Shown: positions 56,525 to 64,000 of the stretch, one piece after another
Numbering within the stretch: the stretch's first letter is position 1
Layout of the letters: every line of letters begins with the position of its first letter
From: Lasiodiplodia sp. COLG20
Lineage: Eukaryota > Ascomycota > Dothideomycetes > Botryosphaeriales > Botryosphaeriaceae
DNA length: 64,000 nucleotides
Assembly (NCBI GenBank): GCA_009801085.1
Contig: VNWV01000005.1
Coordinates: 744,001-808,000 of the forward strand
Direction of reading: 5' to 3'
Notes under the pieces: model-generated
What the model was told of the DNA's origin: nothing
Database searches by the model: none
The model's input: only the letters and a program-made list of their open reading frames with translations
Translations under genes and position numbers: made by a program

Positions 56525-58576
56525 CTACGAAAACATCACCCCCTCTGGGGACTCTGCCCAAAACTTAAACAGCGCCTCGCTACTCCACGCACCTCTCAAC
56601 AACGCGCTGACACATCCCGCCCGCAACGCCGCCAGTATCACGATCCTCAGTCCCGCATGGATATTCTCTCTTCCCGCGCCTTCTCTGAAAAAGCGCTGCG
56701 TCTGGCCGTTTTCGTGGTACAAGCCCTCCAAATCCACGGGAAACGACTGAGGCACGCCAAAAGCGCCGGGAACGAGGATGCAAGAGGCGGGGCGGGAGAA
56801 AGTTATGACCTTGTCGAACGGTGAGTTCTGCGCAGGACCCGGTGCCGTGGCAACCAAAGTCAGGGAGGAGCTGGTGGATGGGACGGTGGTGGTGGCCGTG
56901 GTGGCAGGCGAGAGGTGCTTGCAGCTCTGCATGACGAGGTTGCGGAACTCGGCGTCGGTGATGAAGAGGACGCTGACCAATTCGCTGATGATCTGTTCCT
57001 CGGAGCTGCACCTCTGCTCCGTGAAAGCTCGGAGGGCGGCGAAGAGCGCGCTGGTGCCAGCGCGGTTGATCTCCTGGCGGTTGCTTGCTCTGATGGCTGG
57101 CTCCAACACCGGGGTAAGCTGCTCACGGCTTTGCTCTGTGTTAGCTATGAAATGCATATTTGTTTGCACGTGCTCGAGAAGGCCATGGAGGTCGCTGGCG
57201 GCGGCGGTGAAAAAGCGCCAAAGACGAAGGGCCCGATTCCGGCCGAAAAGGTAGCCTTCTGGATGCCATTCCAACTCGAGAAGACGTCGGGCTAGGAGCT
57301 GTGTATCTTTCCGCTGTATTTTCCAGACAGTGTTATCCGTGGCAGTAGGGCTGTTGGAAGGCAAGACAACCCAGGGAATAGAAGAAGGAGCTTTGTAGGG
57401 ATCTGAGGGGTCCAACGGAACCTCTTCAAGACCATGAAGAGTTTGCGTGCCTCCACCAAAACGGCGTAGGATATCGAGAGGGGGGCCATTGGTGATATCG
57501 ATCTGAACAAGTTTGCAGAATCGTACCCGTGAACCCGGGGTAGCTTGATGCTCAGAGTCAGCCAACGTCTGGCGAGAAAATGATGCCATAGCGATATCGC
57601 CATTGGCGTTGGTTTGCGTTGCCTGTCCACTTTCGTCTTGAGATGACCAGGTCTTTGGCGGCTCGGGGTCGACTATGCTGTAGACTTTCCCTTCTCCAAA
57701 CGGAATTGCGCCTAGCGCAAGCCAGAAAAGGCTTCGTAGTGACAGTTTGTCCGGCTTTATGGATTCGAGGTATTGAATATCGTGAGGAATGAAAGTGTAG
57801 GTGGGGACGGGACGGATCCGGGATGGGGCAATGGTACCAGTAATGCCGCGAAGTGGTTCCCGTAGCTCGCTAGCAGGTTGTGTTATTGGAAGGCCTAACA
57901 ATGTATGCTGATGGCTTCGATCTGTGCCTGCTCCAGGAGCTGCGTCCAGCAATCGAGCAGCCCCCATAATAATGCTGTCTTCACGGCGAGAACCGTATCT
58001 TCCGGCCAAGCCGAACATTAAGACCCAGAGGCGGTGCACAGGAAGGAGGGTCTCATTTCGTTCAATGCGCAGCGTGTCGCCTCTCTCAATGGGGAGTTGC
58101 GGGTAGGCTTCCAACAACTTGCCAAGTCTGACCCATGAGGTAGGCGACCGGCTTTTCAACGCTGCAGAGTTCACGTCAAGGACCAGTGGAGTGTCACCTT
58201 GATAGACTGGTTCATCTGTTGGACCCTCCTCTTTGATCACTTCGACAGCTTTTTGAAGGCGCTCTCGTAGAGAAGAGGCCTTTGAGCGACGGGCCGCGTT
58301 CGGATCGGGAATCTTCTCCTTGTTGAAATTCGGTTCGTAGGCCAGGATAGGTGCCTTTACTCGGCGGAGGATTCTGATGGATTTGCTCAACCTCAACCCC
58401 TGGCTGATGTATCCAGAGCTATCGCGGACGGTGTTCAGAGCCTGGTGTCGCTCTGTTTTGGAAACCTTGTAAACAAGCAAAGGTCCGCCCACAAAAACCA
58501 CAGCCACGGCTACAACGGCAACGGCAACCCAGATGCCGACCGAGGTCGCGACGTTGGACCGGTCACTCATGTCCAT
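56525..58576 (-). CDS. conserved fungal-type membrane-anchored protein of unknown function
   Basis: One exon of 683 residues from the ATG at 58576 (an in-frame ATG at 58765 would add 63). Immediately after MDMSDRSN there is a single strong hydrophobic helix (IWVAVAVVAVAVVFVGG, about residues 14-34), then a basic KVSKTER, so it is probably a signal-anchored protein with its bulk on the cytosolic side. The remainder looks soluble and mixed alpha/beta, with a Thr/Ser linker (TATTTVPSTSSS) around residue 590 and a well-ordered end (RIVILAALRAGCVSALLRG). I recognise no catalytic motif. Long uninterrupted coding with normal codon use argues for a real gene. It lies 482 bases from Ctf8, on the same strand. 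Confidence 0.7.
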   Translation of the reverse strand: MDMSDRSNVATSVGIWVAVAVVAVAVVFVGGPLLVYKVSKTERHQALNTVRDSSGYISQGLRLSKSIRILRRVKAPILAYEPNFNKEKIPDPNAARRSKASSLRERLQKAVEVIKEEGPTDEPVYQGDTPLVLDVNSAALKSRSPTSWVRLGKLLEAYPQLPIERGDTLRIERNETLLPVHRLWVLMFGLAGRYGSRREDSIIMGAARLLDAAPGAGTDRSHQHTLLGLPITQPASELREPLRGITGTIAPSRIRPVPTYTFIPHDIQYLESIKPDKLSLRSLFWLALGAIPFGEGKVYSIVDPEPPKTWSSQDESGQATQTNANGDIAMASFSRQTLADSEHQATPGSRVRFCKLVQIDITNGPPLDILRRFGGGTQTLHGLEEVPLDPSDPYKAPSSIPWVVLPSNSPTATDNTVWKIQRKDTQLLARRLLELEWHPEGYLFGRNRALRLWRFFTAAASDLHGLLEHVQTNMHFIANTEQSREQLTPVLEPAIRASNRQEINRAGTSALFAALRAFTEQRCSSEEQIISELVSVLFITDAEFRNLVMQSCKHLSPATTATTTVPSTSSSLTLVATAPGPAQNSPFDKVITFSRPASCILVPGAFGVPQSFPVDLEGLYHENGQTQRFFREGAGRENIHAGLRIVILAALRAGCVSALLRGAWSSEALFKFWAESPEGVMFS

Positions 58577-59058
58577 AGCATAATTGACGATCCCAAGGGG
58601 TGCAGGGTGGAGAGGGACAGCTTTGTTATTGATTCGAAACAACCGACGAGGCTGAGGCTCAATTAGATGAGGTGTCGCACGCTGGCCCGCAATGGGGCGG
58701 GTGGCATATGCGGGATCCCGGTCTGCTGTGGTCTGCGGCACGGCCCCGTAGCGTCGCGTATGCATAGCTTTGGCGCTTACTTCGTGGCACCACAGAACAA
58801 GGCCAATTGAGTAAGGGAAACGTGACTTATGAAGAGCCTCAGTCCTCAGCTGAAAGAGCGATCCGTCTGAATGCAAGGCTGCACCTCGCTTAGAAAGCAA
58901 AACATGTGCAGCTGCTAAGCGCAGCGGTGACCAGGCTGGGAAAGCGGATTCCAATCACTCAAGACCTGGTGAATGGCATTGCTGCATGGTAAACGGCTCA
59001 GCGACGCGTGATGGCCATTCACGCAGGTCTCGGAGAGGGCGTCTAGAGAGCTGCTCCC
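58577..59058. other. upstream region of the unknown membrane protein and Ctf8 3' flank
   Basis: The frame of the unknown gene stays open on the minus strand to 58954, with one alternative ATG (58765). Otherwise nothing is seen. Confidence 0.5.
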
Positions 59059-59502
59059 TCAGCTGCCGCTCACGGGCTCGGGCCGAGTGGAGAAGATTAT
59101 TTTGTGCCGGATGATGTCCATAATCTCCAATTCCTCTTGTCCATCTTCCTCACTTGTGCCAGGCTTCCGCCGAATGACAGCCACAGGCTTAGGGAGCTCC
59201 TTGACCTCGCCCGTCATACGCTGGTGCTTGCCGACGTACATGTGGACGCGCTTCATCCAGGCTTTGTTCTCGGGCGGGTCGTTGGGCGAGTAGTTGGGAA
59301 AGACGAGCTTGCCAACAGCCATGTGGGCGTCGGAAGCTGAAGGAGCATCAGGTTCGGGTTGTGCGGCGGACGAGTGAATGGTGCCTTGGATTTCGAGCAT
59401 TGCAAGGCCTGAGGGCGTTTGCAGGAGTTGTGGCAGCGGGTTTTCGAGGCCAGACACAGTCTCCGATGCCGCAGAGGGGGGATGAAGTGGAACGCTGGGC
59501 AT
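59059..59502 (-). CDS. CTF8: chromosome transmission fidelity protein 8 (Ctf8)
   Basis: Intronless 147-residue protein. The family block NPLPQLLQTPSGLAMLEIQG is followed by the GKLVFPNYS strand and the VHMYVGKHQRMTGEVKELP strand, ending IMDIIRHKIIFSTRPEPV. Ctf8 joins Dcc1 and Ctf18 in the alternative replication factor C complex that loads PCNA, needed for sister-chromatid cohesion and replication-checkpoint signalling in the nucleus. The ATG at 59502 is the first in frame and lies 11 codons before the conserved region would need to start; upstream codons start with GTG and read as leader. Confidence 0.92.
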   Translation of the reverse strand: MPSVPLHPPSAASETVSGLENPLPQLLQTPSGLAMLEIQGTIHSSAAQPEPDAPSASDAHMAVGKLVFPNYSPNDPPENKAWMKRVHMYVGKHQRMTGEVKELPKPVAVIRRKPGTSEEDGQEELEIMDIIRHKIIFSTRPEPVSGS

Positions 59503-60178
59503 TGTGGCGGAGTGAAGTCGAACGCGACGCGGAGTTGCAGGGTTTCGCGGTGGAGGAGGAAAAGTGCTCGGGTTGACGCGCGCGACGCGCCATGTGAATG
59601 CGAGACACGAGAGGAAGCTGCGGCATCCCAGCTCCGCCACCTTCTCGCCGACGAACACTAAGCCTCAACCTCCACTTTCAAGACGCTCTTGGGCCTCCAT
59701 CATTGGCTCCTCCAAAGCGCACAGGGCCGATAAGTCGGAGCCATATGCATTTTCTTGCAATACCTCCTTGCACGAGTCATCCGGGCTGCCAATGAAAAGA
59801 GTCCGATACGGCTGAAAACTCACTCGTGTGCCCAGCCTGTCTCGACTTTGAGAATACGCGTACCTCGTCTTCGCACTCGGAGCTCGTACTCACAGATTAT
59901 TAAGACACGTAGTCTGTCGCTTTACTCAATCGGGTATCCATGCGTTCCCAGCCTTAGACTGGCTTCTTACCCTAAGCGGCAAAGGCCTCCCGTATCTCCT
60001 TGGCTCAGACTTCTGGTCTGTAATTACGCGCAATGTCGAAACTTAATTCCTTGCTTCGGCATGATTTGCGAGTCATTAGGCGCCTGCTCTCAGTGCCAGT
60101 ATAACCACCATCTCTCCTCTTCCTCTGCTTCTCTCTGCTTCCCCTGCAAACGGCCCCTGAGAAAACAGATCCTCCACC
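59503..60178. promoter_or_regulatory. divergent promoter region, Ctf8 (-) and single-pass protein (+)
   Basis: Contains both promoters; frames are short and without motifs. The last 80 bases are pyrimidine-rich leader of the + gene. Confidence 0.45.
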
Positions 60179-60682
60179 ATGTCAATATCGAAGTCGGCCA
60201 TTCACCCCAACTACGACCCCAAAGTCCATGAGGGTCTTCAACTCACTTCGCCCTATGACCCCAAGATATCCGAGGCCCTGCAACCCGTCATACAAGAGCC
60301 CAAGTATTCGACAGACAATAACTGGCACGAGGCTCCCCAAGTCATCCTCCACGATGAACCAAAATTTCTTGCAGAAGATTCCACCATCAGCCCGACGTCG
60401 CCTTATACTCCGACAACTCCCGCCCCGACTTACCGGACCTATCCAATGAACCGTGGAAGCGAAGACCAGATATCCTTGACAAGAGCACCTACCGCCGACT
60501 TACAAACCATCGATCTCGAAAAGAACAAGACAAAGAACAAGAAGCAAAAGCGCATCTGCGGGTGCACACGAACCGTTTTCTGGCTTTCTCTTGCACTGGG
60601 TGTTGCCATTGCCGTCGCAGCTTCTCTTGCCGGCGGTCTGCTCCCCGTGAACAACGACAAGAAGGATTCGCCGAATCAATGA
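60179..60682 (+). CDS. single-pass membrane protein, short form (paired with the next gene)
   Basis: Intronless 167-residue protein. The cytosolic part carries two diverged internal repeats (PNYDPKVHEGLQ / SPYDPKISEALQ, and QEPKYS / HDEPKF) and many Pro/Thr. A basic stretch (KNKTKNKKQKR) precedes one membrane helix (about residues 133-153, GVAIAVAASLAGG), and only 14 residues follow. The order (acidic-Pro region, basic cluster plus a Cys, helix, short exterior) is shared with the gene at 61738, so they are probably old tandem paralogues. Here the outer domain is missing. No enzymatic motif is present; a role in the cell envelope or as a sensor is speculation. Confidence 0.65.
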   Translation: MSISKSAIHPNYDPKVHEGLQLTSPYDPKISEALQPVIQEPKYSTDNNWHEAPQVILHDEPKFLAEDSTISPTSPYTPTTPAPTYRTYPMNRGSEDQISLTRAPTADLQTIDLEKNKTKNKKQKRICGCTRTVFWLSLALGVAIAVAASLAGGLLPVNNDKKDSPNQ

Positions 60683-61737
60683 ACTAGGTCGGTAGGTGAG
60701 TCAAACAGCTGCGCACTACTTTATCGACTGTTACTGATATGGAAGCCTCGTAGCAGCGACAATTTATTATTAGAACTACCAGGGCCGTCCCGGCAACACC
60801 TGAAGTAGAATCGGATTATTACTTCTTCGAGGAAAGGACAACGAAGTCTTCGACTTGCAATCGCTGCATATTGTCGAGATCGCTTTGGCGCTTTTCATAT
60901 TCAGGGATACCCGCTCCGACAGATTGATCCAAAAGAGGCAACGCCCTCCTAAACGCCCACACTGTTTCAGCTTCCACGATCCATTCGCTCTATGGCTCAC
61001 TGGTTTCGCTTACCGAACTGTCTTGGCGTTGCTCTTTTCTCCGTGGGGCTTCATGTTCCCAACCACTGAGCAAGCGCCGGAGGATTCCCCTGCATGCTGT
61101 ACTACAATCGGTCATCGGAAAGCCAAGGCGCCGTCAACGGTCTAGGTGACGTCCAGCGCCAAACTCAACCAGTCGGTTTGATTCCTCGTTCGCGCTGGTA
61201 CTCTATACGATCACTTGCAGCTCTGAGGTTGAACATCCAATCATCTCGGACACAGCAAGCAGGTTTTTCGAGCTTGGCTGCCACTCATATGTGGTCTGGA
61301 TCTGAACCATTTGGCCCCAGCTCTAGGCGTCAAAATTTCGGTCGTTGGCTTTGGGGTCGCTATTCCTCTCTTAGAGCTTCACTGCAACGCACCTATCCGG
61401 CCTAAACCCCTACCATCGTAGGAGTGATGCCTACCAGGATCGCACTTTTGTAACTTTTTCTGGCATCTTCCTGTCATGAGCGAAAATAGCATGCAGTCAC
61501 AGGTTGCGGGGTCACTTGTGGAACAATACAACTCGTATAGATAGATGGGACAACGTCATGATCGTGCAACAAATTTGGGCTGTTCTTTGATTGACGCAAG
61601 GCAACACTGTTGTATGCTTAATTTAGCCTTGCTTCAGCAGCGGCCATCAATTTCCTTTTAAAACACTCGAGTATCTCTTTCCATCATACTCGACACCAAT
61701 TTCCGTACTGAAACCCTCACACTGCCCACATTGAGAC
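60683..61737. other. intergenic between the paired single-pass genes
   Basis: No gene is visible. I looked for a lost outer-domain exon of the upstream paralogue and found no cysteine pattern like that of the second gene. Confidence 0.45.
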
Positions 61738-62574
61738 ATGGACAATTATCCAGATCATCCTTCTCATGACGCATCGGCCGCAGCAGAGAACAAGCCCGAC
61801 AATTCCGCCAACACAAGAAGAGACTACGACAGCCGCGCGCTTGAAGCACCCCAGCTTTACCTCGAGGAACCAAAATACCCTGTTGCCAACACCTGGACCA
61901 CCACCGCCCCCGAGGCCATCACATCCAACGATAAAGAAGTCTCCTCTTCCCAGAAACCACTTCATACAGCACGCCACAGACGTATCCTCGGGTGCGCTCC
62001 CACAACATTCGCCCTCCTCACCCTCCTCATCATCATCCTCATCGGCGCCGCGGTCGGCGGTGGCGTAGGCGGACATCTTGCAACCGCGAACCAACCCACT
62101 ACAACCATCACCGCCACCGTGACAGCGAACTCGTAAGCAATCCCCATCCTCTCCTCTTACCTCCCTCCCTCCCTCCATCACTTCGCCCCATCTAATTGAA
62201 TCCCCAGCGACCCCACTTCCCACTCCCCCTCCACCTCCTCGCCCAACACCACCACCGCCACCACCGCAACCGCCACCCTCCCCTTCCACTTCACGCTCTA
62301 CGCCTCGCCGTCCTTCACCGGCTCTGCGCAGAACGTGTCGGCCGCCGGCAACGTGACGCTGCCGTGGCGGGCGCGCAGCTACGTGTGGGACCAGCAGGGC
62401 AGCGGCTGCTGCGCGCTTTTCTGCCGCGAGGGCCGCGACGTCGGTTACCGGTGCAATGACGTGACGTACCAGGACGACGTGAGCGGCGGCGGCGTCGACG
62501 GCGTGGCGGTGCAGTGCGGGGGGAACGATGATGGCGGGAAGGCGCCGCCGGGGGTGTGGTGTGAGGGGAATTGA
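61738..62574 (+). CDS. single-pass membrane protein with cysteine-rich outer domain
   Basis: Two exons (61738-62132 and 62208-62574; intron 62133-62207) encode 253 residues. The cytosolic region contains APQLYLEEPKYPVANTW, related to the EAPQVILHDEPKF segment of the previous gene. After RRILGCAPTTF comes a helix rich in Ile and Gly (IIILIGAAVGGGVGG, about residues 98-118), then a Thr-rich stalk. The C-terminal 90 residues form a compact domain with seven cysteines (CCALFCREG, YRCNDV, VQCGG, VWCEG) starting FHFTLYASPSFTG. The topology is cytosolic N-terminus, outer C-terminus. The intron join leaves a Ser codon split and keeps frame to the stop. Function is unknown. Confidence 0.72.
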
Positions 62575-62792
62575 AGGGGAGGTAGGATGGGGGAAGGTGG
62601 GGAAAATGGAGAGAAGGAGGAGGGGTTGGTGGTGGTTAAAGTTCTTGTCACGAGAGATTATGCATAATTAGGAAACGTTCTCATGTATTTGGCTTTTGCA
62701 TTGCTTCTCCATGATAGTGCCGTGTATATTTGCTCTCCCACACTCGCAGAACTTCCTCTCCCTTGATCCTTGCCTTCTCATCCATCATTCCA

Positions 62793-63305
62793 CTATTCTA
62801 TTCCGTACAGAAACTCCTCATTCTCCAGATCGGCCAGCTTCTCCTTCACTAGCCACTCTGGTACCACCCCCTGCAGACGGAGAATATCCTTCCGCTGCTT
62901 CCGAACGCCAAGTTTGCGGTTCAGCTTCTCATATCTCTTCATATCCAACTGCTGCAACCGCTCCATTTTCGCCTCCCGCTGCATCTCCTTCTCCCTCTGA
63001 ATCTCCTTCTCCCACAGCATATCCATCTCCCGTTCTATCTCCTCCTCCCACTGCATCTGCCTCTTCCGCTGCAGCTCCTTCTCTAGCTCCTCACGCAGTT
63101 CCTTCTCCAGCTCCTCACGCAGCTCCGCCTGCGGGGAGCTCTCTCGTGGTGGTGATGGTGAAGGTGAGCACGGAGGTGATAGTACTAGCGGAGGCGAAGA
63201 CGAGCCTGATGGTGATAGTGTTGGTGAGGCTGGAGGGAAGTAGGGCGGTGAGGAGTCCCTGAAGCTTGGGGTGGCGCTGCCGTTGTGCTCTTGTGTGGCT
63301 TGCAT
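62793..63305 (-). CDS. charged coiled-coil protein, unknown
   Basis: Intronless 170-residue protein from the first in-frame ATG (upstream frame starts with TTG). The N-terminal 55 residues are Ser/Pro-rich. Residues 60-140 are a continuous Glu/Lys/Arg/Gln heptad-like region (ELREELEKELREELEKE and so on), then DMKRYEKLNRKLGVRK and a less biased end (LRLQGVVPEWLVKEKLADLE). A long single alpha-helix or coiled coil is expected. I recognise no family; low-complexity composition makes homology calls unsafe. The stop is only about 220 bases from the convergent single-pass gene. Confidence 0.5.
   Translation of the reverse strand: MQATQEHNGSATPSFRDSSPPYFPPASPTLSPSGSSSPPLVLSPPCSPSPSPPRESSPQAELREELEKELREELEKELQRKRQMQWEEEIEREMDMLWEKEIQREKEMQREAKMERLQQLDMKRYEKLNRKLGVRKQRKDILRLQGVVPEWLVKEKLADLENEEFLYGIE
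63075..63122 (-). repeat. 24-bp tandem repeat in the coiled-coil gene
   Basis: Two adjacent 24-base copies (63075-63098, 63099-63122) differ at two positions and encode an eight-residue unit LREELEKE repeated in frame. Confidence 0.85.
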
Positions 63306-63622
63306 GATGTTGTAGTTTGAAAAGGTTCCAGGTAGTAGGCTGGTTGAGTGGATGGTTTGTGGACCAGTGCAATGTTGGTCGCGAGTGTGTTGTAGGATTG
63401 TTCTTGTGCCAGGTGCGGAAGCTGGTTGCGTTGTTACTTCAAGCTTGTCGGAGTGTTGATCGGATGAAGAAGAAGAAGTAAGAGAGTCGGAGCAAAAGAT
63501 GGAGCTCTTATACGCTAGGGCAGACAAAACTCTTATTTGTTCCTAGAAACACTAACGGCAGCAGACCCTTTTTTAAAAAAAAAAAATTTCATGGAACCAG
63601 GGACTTGGTTTAAACTACAATA

Positions 63623-63642
63623 GCAACAATAGCTATTGTTGC
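63623..63642. repeat. 20-bp perfect palindrome
   Basis: GCAACAATAG followed directly by its reverse complement CTATTGTTGC. Confidence 0.9.
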
Positions 63643-63772
63643 AGGGAGGGTCTATTGTGGCAGGTAGGCCGGCTTTTTGCCGCACTTCACCTTTCCAAAT
63701 ACAGAGGTTAGCGCGAAGAATAGTAGGGTTCTATAACATAGCGTAACTATGCCCCGGCTCTGCCTTGGAAAA

Positions 63773-63817
63773 ATGACGTGTGTGGGTAGCTGAATAGCTT
63801 CAGCTACCCATGACGTG
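63773..63817. repeat. hairpin with 8-bp flanking direct repeat
   Basis: Arms TGGGTAGCTGAA and TTCAGCTACCCA (63783-63794 and 63799-63810) are separated by TAGC. ATGACGTG occurs at 63773-63780 and again at 63810-63817. A run of A follows at 63821-63834. Confidence 0.85.
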
Positions 63818-64000
63818 AGCAAAAAAAAAAAAAACAAATCCACGCTAGCCATCGGCTGCGAGAGGGGACTGTAAGAGCCACATGAACAAAAATTGTCGCA
63901 CCAATTTTCTACGTGAAAAAGACTTGGGATTGGGATGCTAATAGCTCAAATTAATAACCAGCGTTCTATGTTGAAGCAGCATCTGCTACCATCCAGCAGC

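Larger units (their letters stand above)
63306..64000. other. window end, upstream of the coiled-coil gene
   Basis: No gene is supported. It contains a 20-bp perfect palindrome, a 12-bp-arm hairpin flanked by an 8-bp direct repeat, and short A-runs. Confidence 0.5.

Noticed and set aside
1..64000. tRNA, 5S rRNA, telomere repeats, LTR or DNA transposon genes
   Set aside because: I looked for B-box-like TTCGA segments with cloverleaf context, 5S-like sequence, TTAGGG arrays and transposase or reverse-transcriptase motifs and found none that held up.

Overview
The window looks like chromosomal DNA of a filamentous ascomycete (Pezizomycotina; Dothideomycetes is my best guess, from protein flavour only). 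The reasons are long intergenic spaces, genes split by short introns (mostly 44-95 bp, with GTAAGT/GTATGT donors and CTAAC/CTGAC-like branch points), monocistronic genes on both strands, and fungal-specific families: Prm1, PTH11-type receptor, HET domain, DUF6536, AreA-GATA-like domain, and a NIS1-like secreted effector. I see no rRNA, tRNA, CRISPR, transposase or reverse transcriptase. Exon joins given here were worked out by hand from splice motifs, frame continuity and family similarity. Nearly all multi-exon genes close in frame.

Layout. 1-14 kb: plasma-membrane fusion protein PRM1 (+), an SPX-domain low-affinity phosphate transporter (+), a small cysteine-rich secreted protein with a beta/gamma-crystallin-like pattern (-), and a ten-exon PTH11-like receptor (-) whose first intron appears to be GC-AG. 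14-22 kb: HOPS/Vam6 subunit VPS39 (+), a HET-domain gene with a decayed 3' end (-), and an AreA-GATA-like domain protein (-). 22-34 kb is a transport and secretion stretch: a DHA1-type MFS transporter (-), a NIS1-like secreted effector candidate (-), an amino-acid/GABA permease (+), a Ser/Thr-rich secreted or wall protein (-), and a second MFS transporter (-). 34-40 kb: a gene-poor stretch, a Mn-type CDF metal transporter (+), a doubtful LYR-like exon (-), and an AT-rich gap holding a perfect 40-bp palindrome. 40-49 kb: a DUF6536 membrane protein (+) facing a 1795-residue protein with a CorA-like C-terminus (-). 50-53.4 kb is a compact housekeeping cluster: DPH3 (+), frataxin (-) and AP-3 sigma (+), the last two sharing a 422-bp divergent promoter. 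56-63.3 kb: an unknown membrane-anchored protein (-), Ctf8 (-), two related single-pass membrane proteins (+, +), and a charged coiled-coil protein (-).

Functional links. Housekeeping genes cover vacuole/endosome traffic (VPS39, AP-3 sigma; AP-3 carries cargo to the vacuole, where HOPS acts), iron-sulfur biogenesis (frataxin), translation (DPH3) and sister-chromatid cohesion (Ctf8). Environment-facing genes (phosphate, amino acid, metal and MFS transporters, PTH11-like receptor, secreted proteins, HET) fit a plant-associated lifestyle. No backbone biosynthetic enzyme is present, so I do not call a secondary-metabolite cluster. I found no convincing wholly new multi-gene system. The best leads are the NIS1-like protein, the GC-AG intron, the decaying HET gene, the 40-bp palindrome, the paired single-pass proteins and the very large CorA-tailed protein.
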